DNA from: Lachnospiraceae bacterium
Lineage (GTDB): Bacteria > Bacillota_A > Clostridia > Lachnospirales > Lachnospiraceae
Length of the DNA: 11,990 nt
Assembly (NCBI GenBank): GCA_016281675.1
Contig: JAEEJD010000194.1
Location: 1-11,990 of the forward strand
Direction of reading: 5' to 3'
A program made the translations under genes and the position numbers. Shown here piece after piece: positions 1 through 6,256 of the stretch. The notes under the pieces are model-generated. The model saw only the letters and a program-made list of their open reading frames with translations, searched no databases and had not been told where the DNA came from. Positions within the stretch are counted from its first letter, which is position 1. Every line of letters begins with the position of its first letter.

Positions 1-306
1 GCACCTGCAAAGAAGGCAGCTCCCGCTAAGAAGGCACCTGCAAAGAAGACGGCTAAGAAGACAGCTAAGAAAACTGTTATCAAGACAAATGCAGTATTCT
101 CTCTCAGCGACGTAAAGAATGTAACCGCAGATGCACTCTTCAAGCAGTATCTTAAGACAGCTAAGGATCGTGCTAAATACGATCTTGGCATCAAGGTTTC
201 AGAGATCAAGAGCATTGATATTTACGTAAATGTTGCTGAACAGAAGGTTTACAGCGTTATCAACGGTGAGGTTAACGATTCCTTTGATATGTACTTCGAC
301 TTCTGA
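1..306 (+). CDS. Lys/Ala-rich DUF6465-like protein, 3' part (5' end outside window)
   Basis: The reading frame is open from base 1 to a TGA at 304-306 and gives the last 101 residues of a protein. The first ~25 visible residues are a chain of Ala/Pro-Lys-Lys units (APAKK, TAKK), like the basic tails of bacterial histone-H1-like proteins. About 75 residues of globular sequence follow, ending in KVYSVINGEVNDSFDMYFDF. That layout, a basic tail plus a short C-terminal domain ending in a Val-Ile-Asn segment and an acidic/aromatic end, matches what I remember of the Lachnospiraceae DUF6465 family; the function is unknown to me. The basic tail could bind nucleic acid or acidic polymers (inference). 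Codon use is strongly biased (AAG, GCT, GCA, CTT, GTT, ATC) and unlike the genes downstream, which suggests high expression. The 15-base unit at 1-15 recurs exactly at 34-48. A strong terminator follows 28 bases after the stop. Confidence 0.72.
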   Translation, partial: APAKKAAPAKKAPAKKTAKKTAKKTVIKTNAVFSLSDVKNVTADALFKQYLKTAKDRAKYDLGIKVSEIKSIDIYVNVAEQKVYSVINGEVNDSFDMYFDF

Positions 307-320
307 TAGAATAGAGCACA

Positions 321-349
321 TTGATAAATGATCTAAAGGGGACTAGAAA
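321..349 (+). promoter_or_regulatory. Possible promoter for the hydratase, overlapping the terminator
   Basis: TTGATA at 321-326 is followed after exactly 17 bases by TAGAAA at 344-349, which lies at the terminator loop. The -35 is close to consensus and the -10 is weak. There is too little room between the terminator and the start codon at 389 for any other promoter, and this one would start transcription near 356. It remains a guess because of the poor -10. Confidence 0.35.
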
Positions 350-364
350 TAGTCCCCTTTTTTT
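335..364 (+). terminator. Rho-independent terminator after the DUF6465-like gene
   Basis: A perfect 10-bp stem (335-344 with 351-360) has a 6-base loop (345-350) and runs into seven consecutive T (358-364). It closes the upstream gene and ends only 24 bases before the hydratase start, so the hydratase is expressed either by read-through or from a promoter overlapping this hairpin (see 321-349). Confidence 0.92.
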
Positions 365-388
365 AGAACATAACCGGAGGTTCATTCA

Positions 389-2665
389 ATGATCAGATTA
401 CATGATGAAGGTGTTTATCTTGTTAACGGCGAAAAGATCGTACCGCAGGGAAGCGAGTCGGTGCAGGGTGTTTCGGTCGCAAAAGAAGAGGCATCGAAAA
501 ACACTATCGCTTACGGCATTTTGTCAAAACACAATACATCGGGTGACATGGAAAAGCTTAAGATTAAATTCGATAAGCTTACTTCTCATGACATCACATA
601 TGTCGGGATAATCCAGACCGCAAGAGCATCGGGACTGGAGAAGTTTCCGATACCTTATGTTCTGACGAACTGCCATAACAGTCTGTGTGCGGTAGGCGGA
701 ACTATCAATGAAGATGATCACATGTTCGGACTGACATGTGCAAGGAAATACGGCGGAGTATATGTTCCTCCGCATCAGGCGGTCATTCACCAGTTCGCAC
801 GTGAGATGCTTGCCGGCGGAGGCAGGATGATCCTCGGATCGGATTCTCACACAAGGTACGGAGCGCTCGGTACAATGGCCATGGGAGAGGGCGGACCCGA
901 ACTTGTCAAGCAGCTTCTCGGACGTACATATGATATAAACCGTCCCGATGTCGTAGCCGTATATATGACGGGCGAGCCGTTACCCGGTGTCGGACCTCAG
1001 GATGTGGCTCTTGCGATAATCGGTGCGGTGTTTGACAAAGGATATGTTAAGAACAAAGTAATGGAATTTGTCGGCCCGGGAGTATCAAACCTGAGTGCGG
1101 ATTTTCGTATCGGTGTTGATGTGATGACGACCGAGACGACGTGCCTGTCATCAATCTGGAAAACGGATGATACGATAAAAGAATTCTATGATGTTCACGG
1201 AAGAAGTGAGGATTATGCGGAACTGAATCCCGGTGATGTTGCATATTACGACGGAATGATCGAAGTTGATCTGTCGAAGATCAAACCGATGATCGCCATG
1301 CCGTTCCATCCGAGCAATACTTACACGATAGATGACGTCAACGACAATCTTGAAGACATACTCAGAGATGTTGAAAAGAAAGCGGAAGTATCGCTTGACG
1401 GTGCGGTCGACTATAAACTCACGGACAAGATAAAAGACGGAAGATTCTATGTTGAGCAGGGTATAGTTGCAGGTTGCGCAGGAGGTGGATTTGAAAACAT
1501 CTGTGCCGTTGCCGATATCCTTTCGGGGAAGAGTATAGGACCCGACGAGTTCACGCTCAGCGTATACCCCGCATCGATGCCGATATATATGGAACTGATC
1601 AGGAACGGATGTGCGGCAAAGATACTTGAAACCGGTGCGGTATTAAAGACCGCGTTTTGCGGACCTTGTTTCGGAGCAGGTGATACTCCGGCAAACAACG
1701 CTTTTTCGATACGTCATTCAACAAGGAACTTCCCCAACCGTGAAGGAAGTAAACTGCAGAGCGGACAGATATCATCGGTTGCGCTCATGGATGCAAGATC
1801 GATCGCGGCTACGGCTGCAAATAAAGGCTTCCTGACAAGTGCGGTACGACAGATTGAAAACGACACACTCAAGAAATATAAATACTCTTTCGATTCTACA
1901 ATATATGCAAACAGGGTATTTGACTCCAAGGGTGCAGCCGATCCGAAACAGGAGATACATTTCGGTCCGAACATCAAAGACTGGCCGGCAATGGAGGCAC
2001 TTACCGACAATCTTCTCCTTAAGGTAGTATCGGAGATACACGATCCGGTCACGACGACGGATGAACTGATCCCTTCGGGCGAAACATCATCATACAGATC
2101 CAATCCTCTCGGACTTGCCGAATTTGCTCTTTCCCGTAAGGATCCGATGTATGTGGGACGCGCAAAGGAAGTAAGAGCAGCGGAGGAATGCAGGGTCAAA
2201 GGAGGATCCCCGGAGACAGAGCTTTCGGAGATTAAACCCGTGATGGACGCGATTACAAAAGAATTCTCCGATGTTGATACGAATAATACGGGTATCGGGT
2301 CGACAATATTTGCGGTTAAACCCGGTGACGGTTCCGCAAGAGAGCAGGCCGCCAGCTGCCAGAAGGTTCTCGGCGGATGGGCTAATATTGCGAACGAATA
2401 TGCGACCAAGAGATACAGAAGCAATCTGATCAACTGGGGTATGTTTCCTTTCCTGATCGATACGGGAGATCTTCCGTTTGAAAATCTGGATTATCTGTTT
2501 GTGCCCGGTATCAGAAAAGCGATAGAAGACAGAAAGACGGATATTGATGCATACGTTGTTAAAGACGGAGGTCTTCGCAAGTTCACTCTTCATATGGGAC
2601 CTCTTACAGATGATGAGCGCACGATAATCCTCAAAGGATGTCTTATCAATTTCTATGCATCGTGA
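389..2665 (+). CDS. Aconitase-family hydratase, YbhJ type (predicted 4Fe-4S)
   Basis: The 758-residue protein carries the full aconitase fold and is close in length to E. coli YbhJ, whose substrate is not established. The SDSHT motif is at 151-155. The three cysteines expected to hold the 4Fe-4S cluster are C363 (in VAGCAGGG) and C424/C427 (in CGPC). The [13 protein letters not shown] block at 443-455 supplies the substrate-binding arginines, and a C-terminal swivel domain carries GDGSARE (S649, R651) and YRSNLINWG. In place of the usual SCTNS of classical aconitases the first cysteine motif reads GCAGGGFEN, so the substrate is probably not plain citrate (inference). A GGAGG at 376-380 sits 8 bases before the ATG, which fixes the start. 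It is expected to be a cytoplasmic, oxygen-sensitive monocistronic enzyme. Its neighbours give no pathway clue. Confidence 0.9.
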   Translation: MIRLHDEGVYLVNGEKIVPQGSESVQGVSVAKEEASKNTIAYGILSKHNTSGDMEKLKIKFDKLTSHDITYVGIIQTARASGLEKFPIPYVLTNCHNSLCAVGGTINEDDHMFGLTCARKYGGVYVPPHQAVIHQFAREMLAGGGRMILGSDSHTRYGALGTMAMGEGGPELVKQLLGRTYDINRPDVVAVYMTGEPLPGVGPQDVALAIIGAVFDKGYVKNKVMEFVGPGVSNLSADFRIGVDVMTTETTCLSSIWKTDDTIKEFYDVHGRSEDYAELNPGDVAYYDGMIEVDLSKIKPMIAMPFHPSNTYTIDDVNDNLEDILRDVEKKAEVSLDGAVDYKLTDKIKDGRFYVEQGIVAGCAGGGFENICAVADILSGKSIGPDEFTLSVYPASMPIYMELIRNGCAAKILETGAVLKTAFCGPCFGAGDTPANNAFSIRHSTRNFPNREGSKLQSGQISSVALMDARSIAATAANKGFLTSAVRQIENDTLKKYKYSFDSTIYANRVFDSKGAADPKQEIHFGPNIKDWPAMEALTDNLLLKVVSEIHDPVTTTDELIPSGETSSYRSNPLGLAEFALSRKDPMYVGRAKEVRAAEECRVKGGSPETELSEIKPVMDAITKEFSDVDTNNTGIGSTIFAVKPGDGSAREQAASCQKVLGGWANIANEYATKRYRSNLINWGMFPFLIDTGDLPFENLDYLFVPGIRKAIEDRKTDIDAYVVKDGGLRKFTLHMGPLTDDERTIILKGCLINFYAS

Positions 2666-2689
2666 TCTGAAAGAAAAATAAGCAAAGTA

Positions 2690-2718
2690 AAAGACGGCGG
2701 TGATCCCGCCGTCTTTTT
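2690..2718. terminator. Bidirectional terminator between convergent genes
   Basis: A perfect 11-bp GC-rich stem (2690-2700 with 2706-2716) has a 5-base loop. The T run 2713-2717 serves the + strand hydratase, and the A run before the stem becomes TTTT on the minus strand, serving the gene that ends at 2733. Confidence 0.9.
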
Positions 2719-2732
2719 ATCATAACACCGGA

Positions 2733-3800
2733 TCATTGTGCCAGATCCAGATGCTGTACGGTACCCATCATACCGCTTTCATAAAGAAATATCCCCGTTT
2801 GTCTTATCCTCGCCTTCTCCTCATTCGTAGCCGGATCGTTTAGCGAAAACTGTGTTGTTGCGCTGCCCGTATAAATCGCACCGACATCTTTGTCCTTGAG
2901 TCGGACAAGTTCCTGAGTCCCGTCTTCTTTGATGTAAGCTATGACTAACTTATCGAATATTTCGTCAGCCTCATCGATCCATCCGTTCCCGTCTGAATCA
3001 AGTTCGGACAGATCCGCGAAACCGTTTCCCGAAGATGTTCCGAACAGTTCACTTCCGTCGTTGATAATACCGTCTCCGTTTCTGTCAAAGGCAAGGTAGC
3101 CGCTTCCCGCGCCGAGTGCGCTAATCTCATCTTCGTTGCCGTCGCAGTCGAGATCGAACTTTATCTTTACGTCGGACACATCCGCTATCGGACTGTCTAT
3201 GTTGATCACAAGCGGATCGGTGAACACTTTAAGGGAAGTAACGTTCTGCTCATAGTATTCGGTAAAGCTGCGACTCATCGACAGTTCCAGATTAAAATCA
3301 ATCTCACGGCCGTCGGCGGTGACCACTTTTCCGTTTGTGCCAAAGCATGTTTCCTCGGTTTCCGAATGATAGTACAAAGCGGTTTCGGTAACTTCGGATA
3401 CTACGGGAATATTGCCGTGCGATCCGGTAATATCAAGATCGTCTTCGGGATGGCCTTTTGCACCGAACAACATATACAGAAGAAACTGTATACACTCGAC
3501 TCTTATCCTGTCCATGGCGTCTTTCTGAAGTTTGGATTCATAAGCGCCGCTTGTCGCAAATGCCCGCATTTTGGAAAAGATGCTGTCAAAATCGTCTTTG
3601 GCATTTTGAGCATCGGTCTTTGACGAAGGATCTTCCTGATCCTCCGTTTTTGAAACATCTTGTTTCTTGCCCGTGTCATAAGCGTCGGACAGTATCCCGG
3701 GGAATGCGAGCAGATTCCCGGATGCCTTTACGCTTTTGACACTAACAGAAGTATAAGTTCTGGCGGATTCCATTCCTATACTGCTGTCTTTGATAATCAA
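2733..3800 (-). CDS. Conserved protein with EF-hand-like calcium-binding loops
   Basis: This 355-residue protein starts at TTG (3800), supported by AAGGAGGG 5 bases upstream; the next Met (codon 10) has no such site. The first ~30 residues are polar and conserved-looking, with no signal peptide or membrane segment. Residues 45-70 form an acidic, disordered linker. The second half carries three Asp-rich loops of the calcium-binding type: D216-x-D218-x-D220-G, D239-x-N241-x-D243-G and D268-x-D270-x-N272-G. The surrounding pattern (FTDPLVINID, ALGAGSGYLAFD, GSELFGTSSGNGF, then GIFLYESG near the end) matches a family I recall as common in flagellated Clostridia, often annotated VCBS or EF-hand containing, with no assigned function. 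It likely binds Ca2+ (family inference). How or whether it leaves the cell cannot be seen. It is transcribed alone, convergent with the hydratase. Confidence 0.82.
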   Translation of the reverse strand: MIIKDSSIGMESARTYTSVSVKSVKASGNLLAFPGILSDAYDTGKKQDVSKTEDQEDPSSKTDAQNAKDDFDSIFSKMRAFATSGAYESKLQKDAMDRIRVECIQFLLYMLFGAKGHPEDDLDITGSHGNIPVVSEVTETALYYHSETEETCFGTNGKVVTADGREIDFNLELSMSRSFTEYYEQNVTSLKVFTDPLVINIDSPIADVSDVKIKFDLDCDGNEDEISALGAGSGYLAFDRNGDGIINDGSELFGTSSGNGFADLSELDSDGNGWIDEADEIFDKLVIAYIKEDGTQELVRLKDKDVGAIYTGSATTQFSLNDPATNEEKARIRQTGIFLYESGMMGTVQHLDLAQ

Positions 3801-3805
3801 ATAAT

Positions 3806-3813
3806 CCCTCCTT
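3806..3813 (-). promoter_or_regulatory. Ribosome binding site deciding a TTG start
   Basis: On the minus strand AAGGAGGG (3813-3806) is followed by 5 bases and TTG at 3800. The near-perfect Shine-Dalgarno shows that the EF-hand-like protein starts at TTG rather than at the ATG nine codons later. Confidence 0.88.
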
Positions 3814-3915
3814 CATAAATGATAGCGCGACTGCATTTTTCGTAATAAAAAAGAACAGATCACAAATAGAATCCGTTCCGTTGATTATGCCGATCCATGC
3901 AGTCATTATGTTAAT

Positions 3916-3944
3916 AATATACATAATCTATATCGGATCGTCAG
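3916..3944 (-). promoter_or_regulatory. Weak candidate promoter for the EF-hand-like gene
   Basis: On the minus strand CTGACG (3944-3939), a 17-base spacer and TATATT (3921-3916) give the best-spaced sigma-A-like pair in the 163-base gap between the two minus-strand genes. It would give a leader of about 110 bases. Both hexamers deviate from consensus, so confidence is low. Confidence 0.3.
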
Positions 3945-3963
3945 ACGAAAAAAATAACCCTTT

Positions 3964-4227
3964 TCAGTCTTCGTTCAAAACCGAAAACTCAAGATAGTCA
4001 AAGGGGACAGCTTCGATAAAACTGTCGCCGTAAAATCGCACCTTGGAGTATTTTTTGAAATCGGCTATGTTGGAGTCAAGCCAGATGGGACGTGATATGT
4101 CGAGATCGTAACTGATCCTGTCTATGGCCGCAAACACTTTGTGAGTACGTGTGTCGTTATCATTATTCTCGATAACGATATCTTTGGTCATGCGGTTGTC
4201 TTTGAATGTTCTGGCCCAAAATCTCAT
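3964..4227 (-). CDS. Small conserved Lachnospiraceae hypothetical protein
   Basis: The 87-residue protein begins MRFWARTFKDNRM and ends FDYLEFSVLNED. It is acidic overall, soluble, and has no membrane segment or catalytic motif I recognise. Blocks such as FWARTFKDN, DTRTHKVF, PIWLDSN and EAVPFDYLEF match short unassigned proteins I remember from Lachnospiraceae genomes. I choose the ATG at 4227 and not the GTG two codons earlier because those homologues begin with M-[RK]-[FY]-W-A-R. No Shine-Dalgarno lies upstream of either. Instead a TATAAT (4239-4234) places the expected transcription start at the ATG itself, so the mRNA may be leaderless. It is divergent from relP and shares its promoter palindrome. 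The function is unknown. Confidence 0.75.
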   Translation of the reverse strand: MRFWARTFKDNRMTKDIVIENNDNDTRTHKVFAAIDRISYDLDISRPIWLDSNIADFKKYSKVRFYGDSFIEAVPFDYLEFSVLNED

Positions 4228-4233
4228 GTCCAC

Positions 4234-4266
4234 ATTATATTATAAAAACCATTTTTATGATATAAT
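4234..4266. promoter_or_regulatory. Palindromic divergent promoter region
   Basis: Arms 4234-4248 and 4252-4266 are inverted copies matching at 14 of 15 positions around a 3-base centre. The right arm ends with TGA-TATAAT (4258-4266), an extended -10 for relP, predicting a start near 4273. Its mirror image in the left arm is TATAAT at 4239-4234 on the minus strand (a second, overlapping TATAAT lies at 4244-4239). Each promoter's -35 area overlaps the other's -10, so the two should compete. The symmetric AT-rich site could also be an operator. Confidence 0.72.
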
Positions 4267-4282
4267 ATTTACAGTTATAGTC

Positions 4283-4287
4283 GGGGG
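4283..4287 (+). promoter_or_regulatory. Likely ribosome binding site for relP (TTG start)
   Basis: GGGGG at 4283-4287 lies 9 bases before the TTG at 4297 and can pair with the CCUCC of 16S rRNA with one G-U pair. It is the only such site near the first in-frame start. Confidence 0.55.
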
Positions 4288-4296
4288 TACAACTAT

Positions 4297-4953
4297 TTGG
4301 AAATAAACTTTGACAATAAAGAGCAGGATATAACATGGGAGGAGATCATACTCCTTCACAATTCCGCTCTTAAAGAGATAGGAACCAAGCTGGAGATATT
4401 AAATGATGAGTTCCAGCACATCCATCAGTACAATCCAATAGAACATATCAAGTCACGTATCAAATCTCCGGAGTCCATAGTCAGAAAACTTAAGAGAAAA
4501 GGATATGAAGTCACACTTGAGAATATGGTCAAATATGTGAACGATATTGCGGGTATCCGTATTATCTGTTCATTTACTTCGGATATTTATCAGATAGCCG
4601 ATATGCTCAGGAAGCAGAGCGATATTAAGGTGCTGTCGACAAAGGACTATATCGAGACGCCTAAACAGAGCGGATACAAGAGTTATCATATGCTGGTGAG
4701 CGTTCCGATATATCTGTCCGACTCCGTTGTAGAAACGAAAGTTGAGATCCAGATCCGAACGATCGCCATGGATTTCTGGGCAAGTCTCGAGCACAAGATG
4801 AATTACAAATTCGAAAGCGACGCTCCGGAGGAGATCAAAAAGGAACTGTTCGAATGTGCCGTGATGGTGGAACAGCTTGATGACAGGATGCTGATCATCA
4901 ATGACAAGATACAGAGGGCGAAGAAAGAAGAAGCGATCTGGAAGATTGATTGA
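4297..4953 (+). CDS. relP: Small alarmone synthetase, RelP/YwaC type, makes (p)ppGpp
   Basis: The 218-residue protein transfers pyrophosphate from ATP to GDP or GTP to make the stringent-response alarmones. It consists of the synthetase domain alone; there is no HD hydrolase, TGS or ACT domain, and the length fits small alarmone synthetases (~210 residues). Visible motifs are NPIEHIKSRIKSPESIVRKLKRKG (46-69; Arg/Lys nucleotide contacts), VNDIAGIRI with D83, the GYKSYH loop with stacking Y127 (126-131), and VEIQIRT with E150, followed by DFWASLEHK (159-167). The wording NPIEH-KSR-K and IQIRTIAMDFWASLEHK is nearer to B. subtilis YwaC (RelP) than to YjbM (RelQ), as I remember them. The start is TTG with a G-rich site upstream. 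It is transcribed from the palindromic divergent promoter as a single gene; a strong hairpin follows. SAS enzymes are usually controlled at transcription, so the palindrome may matter for its regulation. Confidence 0.92.
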   Translation: MEINFDNKEQDITWEEIILLHNSALKEIGTKLEILNDEFQHIHQYNPIEHIKSRIKSPESIVRKLKRKGYEVTLENMVKYVNDIAGIRIICSFTSDIYQIADMLRKQSDIKVLSTKDYIETPKQSGYKSYHMLVSVPIYLSDSVVETKVEIQIRTIAMDFWASLEHKMNYKFESDAPEEIKKELFECAVMVEQLDDRMLIINDKIQRAKKEEAIWKID

Positions 4954-4965
4954 TAAAATGAGGAG

Positions 4966-4994
4966 TGGCCAGGTGGATGAGAGTCACCTGGCCA
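4966..4994. other. Strong hairpin after relP without a T tract
   Basis: A perfect 10-bp stem (4966-4975 with 4985-4994), extendable by one G-U pair, has a short loop and begins 13 bases after the relP stop. No run of T follows on either strand, so it is not a standard intrinsic terminator. It could be a 3'-end stabiliser, a pause or processing site, or a protein-binding site. Confidence 0.6.
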
Positions 4995-5188
4995 ATATTA
5001 TGAAAAAATATATCTGGTTGTTTGGAGAATGCACTCCAATGGAGATATTGTTAATATACCATCGACGTGTGAATAAATTATGAACAAACTATGAATATAT
5101 AGTAAATGTTTCCAAAGCAGGTAAAATATACACCGTATTTATTGTGAATTATGCACAATACACTTTTGGCAAATTAAACAAGCATATA
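4995..5188. other. AT-rich intergenic stretch with short inverted repeats
   Basis: No gene is supported here. A possible 41-codon frame (4959-5083) overlaps the relP hairpin and has no ribosome site. Seen in the DNA are TTGGAG/CTCCAA (5022-5027 and 5034-5039) competing with a second TGGAG at 5040-5044; ATATT/AATAT (5045-5049 and 5053-5057); and TATTGTG/CACAATA (5140-5146 and 5154-5160). The alternative pairings look like leader-type structure, but no start, attenuation peptide or known riboswitch core is recognisable. Confidence 0.4.
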
Positions 5189-5193
5189 TTGTG
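5140..5193. promoter_or_regulatory. Possible operator: TATTGTG / CACAATA elements
   Basis: TATTGTG (5140-5146) and CACAATA (5154-5160) form a 7-7-7 inverted repeat. A third copy, TATTGTG at 5187-5193, overlaps the -35 box of the promoter for the 5254 gene. The copy at the -35 would suit a repressor. The binding protein is unknown. Confidence 0.42.
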
Positions 5194-5217
5194 TTTTATT
5201 ATGATAAATGTTAGAAT
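5189..5217 (+). promoter_or_regulatory. Sigma-A-type promoter for the coiled-coil / M23 operon
   Basis: TTGTGT (5189-5194), a 17-base spacer and TAGAAT (5212-5217) preceded by TGT (extended -10) predict a start near 5224. That leaves a ~30-base leader containing GGGAGG (5243-5248) before the ATG at 5254. CCGAT/ATCGG (5222-5226 and 5240-5244) could fold at the very 5' end of the mRNA and touch the ribosome site. Confidence 0.7.
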
Positions 5218-5253
5218 AATGCCGATATTTGGTATTTACATCGGGAGGTAAAA

Positions 5254-6240
5254 ATGGACGGATTCAGAGAGAGATTAAGCGGAAGATATGACCGGTCGGG
5301 GACAAGGGGAAGCGGATATGACCGTGCTCCTTCGGATGACCGTTATGAAGGCGACAGATATGAAAGAGTTTCGAGAAGAGGCGCTTCGGAAGGAATATCA
5401 CAGGAAGCGTTAAATGAAGCCGTAACCGAAGCTGTCAGCAGATCAAACAGAGAACAGCTGGATGTCATTGCCGACTTTTTTGACGAGGCAAAGGCTGACA
5501 GAATGGAATCCGAGAGAGCGATAATAGATGCTCTTTCGCATGAAATGAACGAGGTAACGGCGAAGATGGGACAGAGAACACCCGCTCCCGCGCAGGCGGA
5601 GCCCGTGGCACCTGCCGCTCCGATCGCTGTTGTTGACGAGCAGAATGCGGAGACTCTTTCGAGGATCGAGCGCATCGTCGGACAGAACGCAGAGGCGCTT
5701 AATGAGAACAGTGAAGTTCTTACGAGGAATGTTGATTCACTTCGCTCCAATTCCGAGGCGTTAAACGAGATCAGAAGTTCCATAGGCCAGCTGGTCGCTT
5801 CAAGCGAGGAGATAAAGAGCCTTTCGAGAGCTCCTCAGCCCATGCAGGATCTTACCGTGGATTTCACCGATGAGAAGAATGAGATCGTAGGCGCCATAGG
5901 CGATAACAGAGCCATCCTGAATATGATCAGACAGGATGTGCTTAACGGATTTGCCAGAAACAATGAAGATGAAGAATCGCAGGAAGAGAAGGTAGTTCCT
6001 CTTTCATCCGAGGATGCCGGAAGATATTACAAGGAACTAGAGGAACACGTTCACAAAGAATGTGTCAAGTGTTACAGAAACGTTCAGTCGGCCCTGACAG
6101 AGCAGACAAGCGAAGCCAACAGCGGGATCGAGAAGTCGGTTTCGGGCATGAGGATAATGGTTCTTCTGTCACTCATATTCAGTTTCGTTGCGGCTGCCGT
6201 CGGTATCGCTTCATTCCTGATGTCAATGAATCTGTTCTGA
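5254..6240 (+). CDS. Tail-anchored coiled-coil membrane protein, unknown function
   Basis: The 328-residue protein has four visible parts. Residues 1-45 are low complexity, rich in Arg, Tyr, Asp and Gly (repeated YDR), probably disordered. Residues 47-105 are acidic and probably helical, followed by a Pro/Ala linker (109-124). Residues 128-190 form a regular heptad coiled coil with Leu/Val/Ile at one core position (135, 142, 149, 156, 163, 170, 177) and Asn at the other (131, 145, 152, 159, 166). A single membrane segment (about 301-325) ends the protein, with almost nothing after it, so the bulk is presumably cytoplasmic (tail-anchored). Just before it lies H265-x-H267-x-x-C270-x-x-C273. The start is set by GGGAGG 5 bases upstream. 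It shares a transcript with the M23 peptidase, 16 bases downstream, which suggests a role in organising wall hydrolysis or division (inference). I do not recognise a named family. Confidence 0.8.
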   Translation: MDGFRERLSGRYDRSGTRGSGYDRAPSDDRYEGDRYERVSRRGASEGISQEALNEAVTEAVSRSNREQLDVIADFFDEAKADRMESERAIIDALSHEMNEVTAKMGQRTPAPAQAEPVAPAAPIAVVDEQNAETLSRIERIVGQNAEALNENSEVLTRNVDSLRSNSEALNEIRSSIGQLVASSEEIKSLSRAPQPMQDLTVDFTDEKNEIVGAIGDNRAILNMIRQDVLNGFARNNEDEESQEEKVVPLSSEDAGRYYKELEEHVHKECVKCYRNVQSALTEQTSEANSGIEKSVSGMRIMVLLSLIFSFVAAAVGIASFLMSMNLF

Positions 6241-6256
6241 CCTTTTTTGATATATA

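Noticed and set aside
3930..3936. CCGATAT on the minus strand, like a flagellar sigma-D -10 box
   Set aside because: No TAAA lies 14-16 bases upstream; only a T run is there.
3948..3963. T run on the minus strand after the small 87-residue gene, as a terminator
   Set aside because: No GC stem precedes the T run, so termination there is not supported; the small gene and the EF-hand-like gene might share a transcript.
4959..5083. Small + strand reading frame after relP (about 41 codons from ATG 4959)
   Set aside because: It runs straight through the relP hairpin and AT-rich repeats, has no ribosome site, and its composition is not protein-like.
5205..5228. TAAA ... GCCGATAT, like a sigma-D promoter for the coiled-coil gene
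   Set aside because: The spacer is 12 bases instead of about 15, and a well-spaced sigma-A promoter is already present at 5189-5217.
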